Assembly (NCBI RefSeq): GCF_900108945.1
Contig: NZ_FNYE01000022.1
Span: forward strand, 1 to 64,000
Direction: 5' to 3'
DNA: 64,000 nucleotides
DNA from: Paraburkholderia diazotrophica
GTDB taxonomy: Bacteria; Pseudomonadota; Gammaproteobacteria; Burkholderiales; Burkholderiaceae
Part shown: positions 16,313 through 25,244 of the stretch, piece after piece
Layout: every line of letters begins with the position of its first letter
Numbering within the stretch: position 1 is the first letter of the stretch
The notes under the pieces: generated by a model
Told to the model about the DNA's origin: nothing
Databases searched by the model: none
Seen by the model: the letters and a program-made list of their open reading frames with translations, nothing else
Translations under genes and position numbers: made by a program

Positions 16313-17893
16313 CTACGTGGAAAGCTGCTTGCGCAGATCGCCTTTTCTCACTTTTCCCGATGGCGTGCGCGGCAGTTCTGCGACTATGCAAAGGTGCTCG
16401 GGGGTCTTGTGCTTCGCCACACCTGCGGCGGCAAAGTGGGTCTGAACTGCGCTCAGGTCGAGTGCCGTGTGTTCGTGCAAGACGACTACGGCACAGACCC
16501 TTTCGCCGTATCGGGCGTCGGATTGCGCCACGACGGCGACATCGCGCACTGCGGGATGAGTGGCAAGCACGCGCTCCACTTCGAGCGACGAGATGTTTTC
16601 TCCACCGCGAATCACGATGTCCTTCTTTCGGTCCGTGATGGTCAGGCAACTGCTTTCGTCGAGACGGCCAATATCGCCTGTCCGGAACCATCCGTCGCGA
16701 GTGAATGCCGCTGCATTGAGCGCCGGGTCGGTGTAACCGACAAACAACTCCGGTCCCTTAATGAGAATCTCGCCGTCGTGTCCCGCAGGCAGTTCGCGGT
16801 CCAACTCGTCGACAACGCGCACCTGCGAGCCGCGCTGAACGCGCCCGTCTGTATTGGCCCGGATATCAAAAGGTGAATCGGCCCAACCGACGCTCACCGT
16901 GGAATGCTCGGTCAACCCATACGCGCGTGTTCCCGTGAATCCGGCGCGATCGGCCAGGGCGACGTGCTCGGGCGTGACACCCGTGCCGCCCAGACCGTAA
17001 GAAACGAGTGACGCCAGGCTTCGGCCGTCGCGGCGGCCGGCATCGAGTAGTCCTTGAAGATGGAACGGCGTGCCGCCCGAAAGGCGTACGCGATGCTCTT
17101 CGATGAGTCGCGCGGCGAGCGAGGCGTCCCATCGGTCCATGAACACCATCTCGGTGCCGGTGACGAACGGGCGCAACAGAAAGTTGAAGCCCGCGATATG
17201 CCCGGCGGGGAAGGGCGTGAGGTAAGGCCCTGGCCCGTCGATGAACGGAATCTGCCACTCTGCACCCACAGTGCGATGAGAGTGCTGAACGCCTTTGGGT
17301 GAAGCCGTCGTCCCCGATGTGTACAGCAGCAGGCAGATGTCTTCCTGCCTGGGCGCTTCGGCAGGATGCTGATCATGCGTTGTCGCCGCGAGTCGTTGGA
17401 GCGCGCCGAACGTGACGCCGTTCGAGGGCGCACGATCGCCAACGACAATAACGCGTTCCAGATCGGGTGGGTCGCCCAACGCGGTGACACGCTCCAGGTA
17501 GTCCGTGCCACACCAGAGGTCGGGCACGCAAAGAAATCGGGCGCGCGATTGCCGAACGATGAAGCCGACTTCGGCTGGACCATAGATATGGACGATCGGC
17601 ACAAGCACGGCACCGATCTCGAGCGCAGCCAGATACAGAAGCACAGTCTCGCGCTGCGTGGGGAGCTGTATCGCTATCGCATCGCCTCGACGCATGCCGA
17701 TCGCGCGCAGCGCCTTGCACATTTCTCTCGCTTCGCGCAGCAGGGCCTGCGTGGTGCACGTATAGGCGCCGCCTTGCGTATGAAAATGAAGCGGTGTGGC
17801 GCCGTGCCGCTCGACGGCGCGCGCGATCAGCGCCGAGAGAGGAAACTCGCTCGACCAGGGCGCAATTGTCGATTTGCGCATGTTGGGCTTCAT
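16313..17893 (-). CDS. Acyl-CoA ligase (AMP-binding; cyclohexanecarboxylate/fatty acid type)
   Basis: A 526-residue ANL-superfamily enzyme that activates a carboxylic acid to its CoA thioester with ATP. Motifs in order are the P-loop L-L-Y-T-S-G-T-T-A-S-P-K-G-V, the A5 motif Y-G-L-T-E-H, G-W-F-R-T-G-D-I, the hinge D-R-K-K-D-I-V-I-R-G-G-E-N-I and the catalytic lysine in P-R-T-P-S-G-K-V-R-K. The overall pattern resembles AliA-like cyclohexanecarboxylate ligases, which suits the BadI/BadH homologues at 57-59 kb; this is inference. The start overlaps the stop of the hydrolase gene upstream (17890-17893). Confidence 0.88.
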   Translation of the reverse strand: MKPNMRKSTIAPWSSEFPLSALIARAVERHGATPLHFHTQGGAYTCTTQALLREAREMCKALRAIGMRRGDAIAIQLPTQRETVLLYLAALEIGAVLVPIVHIYGPAEVGFIVRQSRARFLCVPDLWCGTDYLERVTALGDPPDLERVIVVGDRAPSNGVTFGALQRLAATTHDQHPAEAPRQEDICLLLYTSGTTASPKGVQHSHRTVGAEWQIPFIDGPGPYLTPFPAGHIAGFNFLLRPFVTGTEMVFMDRWDASLAARLIEEHRVRLSGGTPFHLQGLLDAGRRDGRSLASLVSYGLGGTGVTPEHVALADRAGFTGTRAYGLTEHSTVSVGWADSPFDIRANTDGRVQRGSQVRVVDELDRELPAGHDGEILIKGPELFVGYTDPALNAAAFTRDGWFRTGDIGRLDESSCLTITDRKKDIVIRGGENISSLEVERVLATHPAVRDVAVVAQSDARYGERVCAVVVLHEHTALDLSAVQTHFAAAGVAKHKTPEHLCIVAELPRTPSGKVRKGDLRKQLST

Positions 17894-18738
17894 GCCAGCA
17901 ACGCCCGTAAGAGGCTCACCAGTGCAAGTGGCTGGTCAAGCATCATGTGGTGGCCTGCGCGCGGCATCGTGACGGGTCCCTTCGCGCCCGGAATGGCCGC
18001 TACGATGTGGCGCGCGCGATTTGCGCTGACCACGCTGCTGCACTCGGCGTGAACGTAGCTAACGGGCACCGCGATGCGGCTCAACAGATCTTCCTCGCCT
18101 TCGACCGGCTGGAGATTCCGCAGCTTCGGGTCGAAGCGCCACACCCAGCCGTCGGCGGTTTGGCGAAGCGATGTCTGCGCGAGATGTTCGAGAAGCCACG
18201 GTTCGCAATCCTGCTCGGGGATGAGCCGAAAGCGACTGACCGCGGTATGCCAGTCCGGATAGGGCCGCGGAGGGGGGCGCCGTTCCACGGCAGGCAAGCT
18301 ATCGCCGCGTAGCATGAAATACGAATCGAGCACGATGGCATGCGAGAGACGATCGGGAAAAGTCGCGCACGCCTGCAGGAGACGTGATCCGCCGAAGCTG
18401 TGGCCGACCGCGATGCACGGACCCGAGCCGATTGCATCCACGACGGCTACGAGGTCGCGCACGAAAATGTCTGCGCTGTATTCCTGCCTGTAGCCGCTGT
18501 CACCCATGCCGCTGAAATCCAGAGCGAAGACGCGAAAGCGGTCGGTGAAGAACGGTGCAATGAAGTCCCACCAATGCGCGTGTCCCAGAAAGCCGTGCGC
18601 GAAGACGAGCGGAGCCTTTCCGGTGTCTTCTGCGTTCCACGACACATAGTGCACCGCTGCTCCGCCGGCTTCGGTGAAATGGGATCGGCGTGGCTGGCTC
18701 ATGGCGAGATCGAACCAGGAGGGGGCACAGACATTCAT
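17890..18738 (-). CDS. Alpha/beta hydrolase
   Basis: About 282 residues with the alpha/beta hydrolase fold. H-G-F-L-G-H carries the oxyanion hole, the nucleophile elbow is G-H-S-F-G-G, and the catalytic His is in R-A-G-H-H-M-M near the C-terminus. An acid residue precedes it around Y-V-H-A-E-C. It may hydrolyse an ester, lactone or ring-cleavage product. I chose the ATG at 18738, preceded by GGAAG; upstream TTG and downstream ATG (18702) starts are possible. Its 3' end overlaps the ligase start, which implies an NmrA-hydrolase-ligase operon. Confidence 0.82.
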   Translation of the reverse strand: MNVCAPSWFDLAMSQPRRSHFTEAGGAAVHYVSWNAEDTGKAPLVFAHGFLGHAHWWDFIAPFFTDRFRVFALDFSGMGDSGYRQEYSADIFVRDLVAVVDAIGSGPCIAVGHSFGGSRLLQACATFPDRLSHAIVLDSYFMLRGDSLPAVERRPPPRPYPDWHTAVSRFRLIPEQDCEPWLLEHLAQTSLRQTADGWVWRFDPKLRNLQPVEGEEDLLSRIAVPVSYVHAECSSVVSANRARHIVAAIPGAKGPVTMPRAGHHMMLDQPLALVSLLRALLA

Positions 18739-18778
18739 TGCGGCGCTTCCATTGTTCAAGGATTGTTTCTCACACCAG

Positions 18779-19693
18779 TCAAACAAGGATGTGCTGTCGA
18801 TTCGCGTCGATCCAGTCTGTCATCCAGGTCAGTTGGATACCGCGTTCGGAGAGCGAATCGATGTCGACGCGATACCCGACCGCGTTGATCCATTCCTGCG
18901 CATTCACCCAGCCCGGTGCGAGTCCCTTCGCTCGCGCTTCGTCCGGTGAAACGTGAGAAACGCTAATCCGTGTGCCAAGAACCTGGCCGAGGCGATCTCC
19001 CACTTCAGACATCGTGAGCTTCTCCGCAGCCAGCGGCACCGTCTCGCCATGCCAGCGTTGCGCATCGTTGAGCGCGCTGGCTGCTAGCGCACCCACGTCG
19101 TCGGCGGCAATCCAGTCGAGCCGGGAGTCGGGCAGCAATGCGCTGAGCAGCACACCTTCGCGCAGGTGCGGGAACATCGCGCGCGCTTTCGGCTCAGCGA
19201 GATTGTCCATCATGAACGCCGGTTGCAAGACCGTCCACGATTCGAAGCCCGCCGAGCGAACGGCTTCTTCGACGTCCCATTTGTCTGTCCAGTATTTCGA
19301 GTTCCAACGCTTCTCTTTCCAGCCCGGAAACGCCTCATGATTGCCGGCCTGTGCCACCGAGGTGTGAACGAATTGCGGGACGCCTGCTTTGCGCGCAGCG
19401 TTGATGAGCGCGAAACCATGGCGGCGCTCACTGTCGCTGCGATCGAAACCGGGGAGGAGAACGGAAAAGACGGAGCGGACGCCCTCCATCGCTTTTTCGA
19501 GCGAGTCGGGGTCGTCCAGATCTCCCCTTACGCCCTGCGCATTCATTTCGACGAGAGCCCGCGCAGCCGCTGAGTCCGGATCGCGTGTAAGGAAGCACAC
19601 CTTGCGTCCAGCCGCAAGGAGGTGGCGAGCCGTGGCGCCGCCTTGCGCACCAGTTGCGCCAATGACGAGTACCGCGTCGGATGAACCGGTCAT
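18779..19693 (-). CDS. NmrA-like NAD(P)-binding protein
   Basis: About 304 residues, atypical SDR of the NmrA/HSCARG group. The N-terminal dinucleotide motif is V-I-G-A-T-G-A-Q-G-G, followed by R-D-P-D-S, which suggests NADP binding. The classical Y-x-x-x-K is absent. Members are reductases, such as isoflavone-reductase-like enzymes, or NADPH sensors. The chosen ATG at 19693 is where the Rossmann fold begins. It is the first gene of the minus-strand operon leading to the hydrolase and ligase. Confidence 0.8.
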   Translation of the reverse strand: MTGSSDAVLVIGATGAQGGATARHLLAAGRKVCFLTRDPDSAAARALVEMNAQGVRGDLDDPDSLEKAMEGVRSVFSVLLPGFDRSDSERRHGFALINAARKAGVPQFVHTSVAQAGNHEAFPGWKEKRWNSKYWTDKWDVEEAVRSAGFESWTVLQPAFMMDNLAEPKARAMFPHLREGVLLSALLPDSRLDWIAADDVGALAASALNDAQRWHGETVPLAAEKLTMSEVGDRLGQVLGTRISVSHVSPDEARAKGLAPGWVNAQEWINAVGYRVDIDSLSERGIQLTWMTDWIDANRQHILV

Positions 19694-19817
19694 GATTTGT
19701 CCCGTGGTCGAACTATAGACGTAGGCCAGCCGTGTTGTTGCTGGGCGGATTACGCACGATGCCGCTAACGAGGCGACCACTCATTGCAATGTGGGATCGT
19801 GCTCCGAAATATGCGTT

Positions 19818-19827
19818 CTAATATTAG
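19818..19827. promoter_or_regulatory. Palindrome upstream of the NmrA-hydrolase-ligase operon
   Basis: CTAATATTAG is a perfect 10-bp palindrome about 125 bp before the NmrA-like start, in a 246-bp gap after the phytanoyl-CoA dioxygenase gene. It is AT-rich in a GC-rich setting and could be part of a promoter or operator. Weak evidence. Confidence 0.3.
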
Positions 19828-19899
19828 CACGATGTTCGAGAAAGTGTCGGATTGGTCCTTCAGGGCCGCAAGACTGTGGACCATGGTCAACGCGGCAAA

Positions 19900-19927
19900 G
19901 CGGAAAGACCAACCTTCGACTTTCCGC
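19900..19927 (-). terminator. Hairpin downstream of the dioxygenase gene
   Basis: GCGGAAAG and CTTTCCGC form an 8-bp stem around a 12-base loop, 13 bp past the stop of the phytanoyl-CoA dioxygenase frame (minus strand). On that strand the hairpin is followed by only a short TTT, so termination is plausible but not certain. Confidence 0.4.
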
Positions 19928-19939
19928 GTGATCGCACGA

Positions 19940-20923
19940 TCAATGCTGCGGCCGCAGCGTTTGAACGAGGCCGCCTTCATGTGCGACGATCACCTCGCAG
20001 CCCGGCTGATAGACGCCGGCGATTTCGTCGCCGCGCACGCGATTGCCCTGGAGGCCGCGCAGATAGCTCGTTTCGTCGAGCCGCAAGACATGTTCGCCAT
20101 CCGCGTCGCGCACGACGATCTGGTCAGTTGCGATAGAGGTCAATGTGCCCACATAGGGCAGTCGCGGTTCAAACGGAAAAGTGCCACCGTACGGCAGGAT
20201 GCGCGTGTCGAGCGAAAGGCGAAAACGATCCGAATGATTGCTGAGTCCCGAATGCGGGGTGCGCCGGCTCATCAACAAGACGTCGCCCAGACGGTAGTTC
20301 GTGCGGCGCCATGCGTTTTCGGGCACGCTCGCCAGATCGATGGGAATGATCTTGTCGCCGTCCTTCTTATGCAGGCACGGAAGCTTGTGCGACCCCTCCG
20401 CCACTGCGAGTCCACCGACTTGCGCATCGATATCGCTGAGTGGAATCCAGCAGATGATGAAATCGAGGCGGTCGCTGTAGATGGCATCTTCGTGAATGAA
20501 GTCAAAGCGCGTGCGGCTCTTGTCGATAGCGGGCGGCGAAGTGCGGTATTCGGTAAACGGCACCCAATAAAGCGGTACGTCGAAGAGCCGTTGAAAGAAT
20601 GCGCGAATTGCGGCGTCTTCCATCACGATCCGTGCGGCGCGCTGCTCGTTCATTTCCTTCACCGGAAAAAAGCTAAAACTTTCGCGTTACTTGCCGGTCC
20701 ATCGCACGTTTCGATCGTTGCGCTCCACGAAACCGTGGCGCTCGAGGTGGTCAACGAGCAGACCGCGAATGCGCTCGAGCGGCTCGTGGTCCAGTACGTC
20801 GCGGAAGAACAGGTAGCCGTCTTCGTCCCACCGTTTTTGCAGCGCGGCGTGATCGCCGAGCAGATCGTTCGAAACGTTGAACTCGCGCATCATCGGCACG
20901 ATATCCACGATTGGTGTGCTCAC
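19940..20923 (-). pseudogene. Phytanoyl-CoA dioxygenase family gene interrupted by an in-frame TAA
   Basis: Two frames in the same register encode one protein of about 327 codons. The first runs from ATG at 20923 (F-N-V-S-N-D-L-L-G, D-G-Y-L-F-F-R-D-V-L) to a TAA at 20689-20687. After that single stop the frame stays open from R-E-S-F-S-F-F-P to 19940. The second part holds the Fe/2-oxoglutarate site: H-E-D for the H-x-D pair, the distal His in T-P-H-S-G-L, and an Arg in R-L-S-L-D-T-R. One base change would restore the gene. A GTG at 20662 could restart translation, giving a protein without the N-terminal strands. It is either a recent nonsense mutation or a sequencing error. It lies in an operon with the CMD gene. 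Confidence 0.85.
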
Positions 20924-20963
20924 AAATTATCTCCTCTTGTCGCAGGGGCGCACTGACGCCGCC

Positions 20964-21392
20964 TCACAGCAATCCGCGTTCTTCCGAAGTGCGGGTGGTA
21001 GTGTCGATGCCCAGTTCCCGGAGCGTTTCGAGTACGGCCGTGGTGGCGGAAGCGACTGCCGGGAAGCCTGCATATGGCAGCGCCTGGATAAGCACACCTT
21101 CCAGTTCGCGTGCGCTCAGCCCGTTACGCACTGCAATGCGGACGTGGTTCTTGAGTTCGAGTGTCTGCCGGCTGGCGATCAGGATGCCGAGCGTCACGAG
21201 GCTGCGCTGCTTGCGCTCGAGTTTGTCGTCGCCCCATACGTCCGCGAACGCGTAATTGACGGCAAGGCGCGAAATATCGGCACCGAAGCCCGTGGACTCG
21301 CTTGCGGCGCGCAAGCCGGCTGCCTTGTCTTCACCCATTATTTCGCCGAATACCTTTAAACCATAGGCGTGCTTTTCTTCGAGGCTCTTCAT
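20964..21392 (-). CDS. Carboxymuconolactone decarboxylase family protein
   Basis: A 142-residue all-helical CMD-domain protein. R-S-L-V-T-L-G-I-L-I-A and L-K-N-H-V-R-I-A-V-R-N-G-L-S match the 4-carboxymuconolactone decarboxylase/AhpD fold. No C-x-x-C thiol pair is present, so a decarboxylase- or lactone-type role is more likely than a peroxidase role. AGGAG precedes the ATG at 21392. It is upstream of the broken dioxygenase gene on the same strand. Confidence 0.82.
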   Translation of the reverse strand: MKSLEEKHAYGLKVFGEIMGEDKAAGLRAASESTGFGADISRLAVNYAFADVWGDDKLERKQRSLVTLGILIASRQTLELKNHVRIAVRNGLSARELEGVLIQALPYAGFPAVASATTAVLETLRELGIDTTTRTSEERGLL

Positions 21393-21573
21393 TTGCGTCT
21401 CCTGTTTTACCGCGGCGGCGCGGCTATTGGTGGCGGGTAGCTGCTCAGTTCTTCCCGCCATTCGTTTCGCTGGCAATGGTGACGATGATGCGTGCTAAGA
21501 TCGCCGCGAAAGAGGATCATATTCTGCATATAAGGGGATCAAAATTCGCAAGCCCGCCACGCCGACTGAGCCA

Positions 21574-22548
21574 GTGAAAGACGTTGCCGCGCTCGTGCTG
21601 CCAGGCGGCTACCTGTCGAGCGTGGGCGCGCTGGTAGATGGATTCGCGCTCATTGCGCGACATGTATTTACGCAGTTCGCGCCGCCGTACCGGCATACGA
21701 TGAAGACGCGGGTGCGCCTCTTGGGCGCCACGGCGGGCGGCCTCGAGTTCGCCGGCGGGCGAAAGATGGATAGCGACGGCGATTTGCTAGGCGATGCGGA
21801 GTACAGCATCGTCTACGTCCCGGCCTTTTCAGTGGCCAGCGAAGAGGCGCTCGTTACGCTGCTCGACCACGCACAGCCGGTAACGGAGTGGTTGCGTTGG
21901 CAACGTGCTCGAGGCGCGGTATTGGCCGGGAGCGGCACGGGTGTGTTGCTGCTCGCGCAGGCAGGCTTTCTCGACGGCGGCCCTGCGGCAGTCCCGCGCG
22001 TGCTCAGGGGCTTGCTACGATCGCGCTATCCGAAGGTGCGTGTGGACACCGGTGCCACAATGGCCGAGCACGGTGGCGTGTACACCTGCAGCGTGCCGGC
22101 AAGCGAATGGCAACTCGTGGCGCGCCTCGTCGATCGTGCGATTTCGCCGCATACCGCCCAATGGCTCGCATCGACGACAGGCACGGATGGCGAGCGCGAG
22201 GAAGGCCGCCTGTCGAGCGATGATCCACTCGTAAGCAGCGCGCAGTTCTGGCTCGCACAGCGTTTCGCTCAGGACTTCAAGATCAGCGAACTCGCGGAAA
22301 TGCTGGCCGTCAGTCACGCCACTTTGCTGCGGCGCTTTACGCGAAGCCTGGGCATGACGCCGCGGGCCTATGCCAGCTCACTGCGTATTGAGTCAGCTAA
22401 GCGAATGCTGCGCAACACGCAGGTCTCCATCGACCAGATCGCCGTCATGGTTGGCTACTCAGACGTGCGCGCGTTTCGCAAAATCTTCCACAAATATGTT
22501 TCGATGAGTCCTTCTGCGTATCGACGGCGCGGTGCGGACCGCGAATGA
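21574..22548 (+). CDS. AraC-family regulator with DJ-1/PfpI-like N-domain
   Basis: A 324-residue regulator. The N-terminal 190 residues resemble the glutamine-amidotransferase-like (GATase1/DJ-1) effector domain: V-Y-V-P-A-F-S-V and G-A-V-L-A-G-S-G-T-G-V-L-L-L-A. The C-terminal 100 residues are the double helix-turn-helix: F-K-I-S-E-L-A-E-M-L-A-V-S and then I-A-V-M-V-G-Y-S-D-V-R-A-F-R-K. The nucleophilic Cys of DJ-1 is replaced by Ser/Gly (A-G-S-G-T-G). The start is GTG at 21574, with CATATAAG as a possible -10 about 45 bp upstream. It is divergent from the CMD-dioxygenase genes and probably regulates them. Confidence 0.85.
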   Translation: MKDVAALVLPGGYLSSVGALVDGFALIARHVFTQFAPPYRHTMKTRVRLLGATAGGLEFAGGRKMDSDGDLLGDAEYSIVYVPAFSVASEEALVTLLDHAQPVTEWLRWQRARGAVLAGSGTGVLLLAQAGFLDGGPAAVPRVLRGLLRSRYPKVRVDTGATMAEHGGVYTCSVPASEWQLVARLVDRAISPHTAQWLASTTGTDGEREEGRLSSDDPLVSSAQFWLAQRFAQDFKISELAEMLAVSHATLLRRFTRSLGMTPRAYASSLRIESAKRMLRNTQVSIDQIAVMVGYSDVRAFRKIFHKYVSMSPSAYRRRGADRE

Positions 22549-22561
22549 ACGTGGCCCGCAT

Positions 22562-23542
22562 TCAGGCCGAAAATATGTCGAGTTCCGCCTTGCCGGTATC
22601 GGCTGAACGAAACCGTTCGAGCAGGTAATCCACGAAAGCCCTGACCTTCGCCGGCAGATACTGGCGGTGCGGATAGTGCACGTAAATGCGCGGCCCCGTA
22701 CCATCCGCCTCGTCGCCGCGCACCCTATATTCGGGAAGGACGATTTTCAGTGTCCCGGTACGCAGATACGGCAGCACCACGGGCACTGATGACGGCGTGA
22801 TGCCCGCGCCGCTGAGTGCCGCGACGAGGCTTGTATCCGGTTGACCTGCCACGGTTAGACGCCCGCGGGGATGGTGGATGAACGTCTTATCCTTCCGTGC
22901 GCCGCGCTTTCGCGTGCTTCCCGGCAAGCGTTCAAGATGAAGCGCAGCGAGTCCGAACGGCATTCGGATGCCGACGAATTCGTGTTCGGCCAGTTCATCT
23001 GGCGATTGGGGCACGCCCTTGCGTTCGAGGTAGCCCGGGCTCGCGACCAGTACGATGGGGTAATCGCACAACGGACGGGAAACATGATTGGTTCCGCGTC
23101 CCCGCGTATGCTGAATACTGATGTCGACGCCGTCATTGACGAGGCTTGGCGCGATTTCGTCATAGCTGATGTCGATTTCGACGAGCGGATAGCGTTGCAG
23201 AAACTCTGCGATTACTGGAGTCAGACAATGTCTCCCGAACGTGGGCGTTACGGAGACCTTGACCAATCCCTCTGGATGCTCCGGGCTGCGCCGCACATCC
23301 GCGACGGCTTCGTCAAGCTGACTCAACAACGGCGCCACCCGTTGATAGAACTGCCGCCCTTCGCTCGTGAGACTCAGCTTGCGCGTTGTCCGGTTGAAAA
23401 GGCGCACGCCCAGTTCTCGCTCCAGCGCTGCGATGCTCTTGCTTATGGCAGGCGGCGTGACCTGGAGGCGGGTTGCCGCCGAAATGAAGCTGCCGCAACG
23501 GACGGCCTGAACGAAAGGCTGAAGATTCCGGATTTCTGGCAT
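22562..23542 (-). CDS. LysR-family transcriptional regulator, likely activator of the P450 and ALDH operons
   Basis: A 326-residue LysR protein with the N-terminal helix-turn-helix SFISAATRLQVTPPAISKS followed by I-A-A-L-E-R-E-L-G-V-R-L-F-N-R-T-T-R. It is transcribed away from the aldehyde dehydrogenase operon, the usual LysR arrangement. Its start codon lies five bases from the conserved block at 23548-23617, and the same block occurs before the P450 operon. I infer that it controls both and represses itself. The effector is unknown, presumably a pathway intermediate. Confidence 0.88.
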   Translation of the reverse strand: MPEIRNLQPFVQAVRCGSFISAATRLQVTPPAISKSIAALERELGVRLFNRTTRKLSLTSEGRQFYQRVAPLLSQLDEAVADVRRSPEHPEGLVKVSVTPTFGRHCLTPVIAEFLQRYPLVEIDISYDEIAPSLVNDGVDISIQHTRGRGTNHVSRPLCDYPIVLVASPGYLERKGVPQSPDELAEHEFVGIRMPFGLAALHLERLPGSTRKRGARKDKTFIHHPRGRLTVAGQPDTSLVAALSGAGITPSSVPVVLPYLRTGTLKIVLPEYRVRGDEADGTGPRIYVHYPHRQYLPAKVRAFVDYLLERFRSADTGKAELDIFSA

Positions 23543-23547
23543 CGTGG

Positions 23548-23617
23548 ATTAATGAAAATAAGTCACTCTAAAGGTTCCATTCGGTAAACAGTGTAGAGCA
23601 TGGGCCGCCGCTAGAAT
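23548..23617 (+). promoter_or_regulatory. Shared LysR-type promoter block, copy B (drives the ALDH-GMC operon)
   Basis: It starts ATTAATGAAAATAAGTCACT and ends TAGAAT (23612-23617), five of six matches to TATAAT, with CAGTGT 17 bp before. It aligns base for base with the minus-strand block at 12990-12921. The first 31 bp, farthest from the -10, are best conserved, as expected for an activator site around -65 to -35. It points to the aldehyde dehydrogenase gene about 155 bp downstream and abuts the lysR start. Confidence 0.78.
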
Positions 23618-23771
23618 CAAAATTATCAGAGGCGGCCCGCGTCGCGCGCGCAGGCCGACAACGAGAATGCTCAGGAGACGACACGACTGACCGCGATGGC
23701 GCGCGACGGGCGCCTGTGCCCGCATGTGTCTCCTGCCAGTAGTAGTCAAACGCTCAATGGAAGAACAACAC

Positions 23772-25244
23772 ATGGCATTGTCCCCATCTCACCAGCGCTC
23801 GCTCGACGTTCCCGGCCGCCTCTTTATCGGGGGTGCATTCGTCGAATGTGACGGCGCTCCCAGCGTCGAACATGTCAACCCTTCAACAGGTCGGCCGCAG
23901 GCCGACGTGCCTGTCGCCAGCGCGAGCGACATCCACCGCGCCGTGAAGGCCGCGAAGGCGGCGCAACGCGCGTGGATGGAGATGGGGCCACGCGCGAGGA
24001 CGCAAAGCTTTCGGCGCCTCGGTGAATTGCTGGAAGCGAACAGGGAGCAGCTGACATTTCTCGGTGCCCGAGAGTCGGGTATCCCGGTAGCACTCCCGAT
24101 GATGGACATGGCGCTGGGCTGGGTCGATCACTACATGGGCTGGATTGACAAGATCGAGGGTTCGTACGGAGAGTCTTATCCGGCACCAGGGTTCAACTAT
24201 ACGCGCCGAGAACCTTATGGCGTCGTGGGCGTCATTATCCCGTGGAACGGTCCCCTCATGGCGACCTGCATGATGGCGCTTCCGGCAATCGCCGCAGGCA
24301 ATGGCGTCGTTCTGAAGCCGCCAACGCTCGCGCCGTTCGTCGCACTGCGAATCGCCGAACTCGCTCACCAAGCCGGCTTTCCAGCGGGACTTTTCAATGT
24401 CGTGCCCGGCGAGGCCGAAGCGGGCGAGGCGCTCGTGGCGCACCCCGACGTCGGCAAGGTCACGTTCACGGGCGGCGAAGGCGTCGCGCGGCGCGTGATG
24501 GCGACGGCGGCGGCGTGTCTCAAGCCGGTCGCGCTGGAACTGGGCGGCAAGTCCGCCAATCTTGTCTTCGAAGACGCTGATCTCGATGCCGCAGCGGTAC
24601 AGGCTGTATATGGTGCGCTGGGACTGAGCGGGCAGGGCTGCGTGAACCCCACGCGGTTGCTCGTGCACCGAACGCGCTACGATGAACTGGTGGCACGCGC
24701 TGTGGCGGTGGCTGCGAGCATGAGGATCGGCGATCCCTTCGATCCTGCAACGGTCGCTGGCCCGGTAATCTGCCAGTCAGCGTGCGATCGTATTCTCGGC
24801 ATCATCGCGCAGGCGCGATGCGAAGCGAAGCTCGTTGCGGGTGGCGAGCGGTTGGGGGGCGAACTGGCTGGCGGCTACTTCATTCAGCCGACCGTGTTCG
24901 CCGATGTCGAGCCAGGAAGTGCGTTGGAACAGAACGAGGTGTTCGGTCCCGTGCTGTCGATCACCCTGTTCGCCGACGACGCGGAAGCACTCGCGATCGC
25001 CAACGGCACGCGCTACGGCCTCGGTGCATATCTGCATACAAACGATCTCGACCGTGCGCACGCATTCGCCGAGCGCCTCGACGCGGGCTATGTAAACATC
25101 AACGGTTTCGCGTCGATGGCGCCCGGTGCGCCGTTCGGGGGATACCGGCAAAGCGGCTTCGGCAGGGTGGGTGGCTGGGCGGGGATGGAAGAGTATCTGC
25201 AGCTCAAAAATGTTTTCGTTGCGCGCAGAGAAGGCAAGCGATGA
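23772..25244 (+). CDS. NAD(P)-dependent aldehyde dehydrogenase
   Basis: About 490 residues of the ALDH superfamily, oxidising an aldehyde to its acid. P-W-N-G-P-L is the substrate/cofactor motif, the general base Glu is in L-E-L-G-G-K-S, and the nucleophile is Cys in G-Q-G-C-V-N-P-T-R. E-V-F-G-P-V-L binds the ribose. The start is ATG 23772 or 23757; GGAAG precedes the former. Its stop overlaps the GMC oxidoreductase start (ATGA), which indicates coupled translation. It is driven by promoter block B and the divergent LysR. Confidence 0.9.
   Translation: MALSPSHQRSLDVPGRLFIGGAFVECDGAPSVEHVNPSTGRPQADVPVASASDIHRAVKAAKAAQRAWMEMGPRARTQSFRRLGELLEANREQLTFLGARESGIPVALPMMDMALGWVDHYMGWIDKIEGSYGESYPAPGFNYTRREPYGVVGVIIPWNGPLMATCMMALPAIAAGNGVVLKPPTLAPFVALRIAELAHQAGFPAGLFNVVPGEAEAGEALVAHPDVGKVTFTGGEGVARRVMATAAACLKPVALELGGKSANLVFEDADLDAAAVQAVYGALGLSGQGCVNPTRLLVHRTRYDELVARAVAVAASMRIGDPFDPATVAGPVICQSACDRILGIIAQARCEAKLVAGGERLGGELAGGYFIQPTVFADVEPGSALEQNEVFGPVLSITLFADDAEALAIANGTRYGLGAYLHTNDLDRAHAFAERLDAGYVNINGFASMAPGAPFGGYRQSGFGRVGGWAGMEEYLQLKNVFVARREGKR

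Noticed and set aside
19784..20956. A 390-codon plus-strand frame
   Set aside because: It mirrors the interrupted phytanoyl-CoA dioxygenase gene, which has recognisable metal-site motifs; the plus frame has none.
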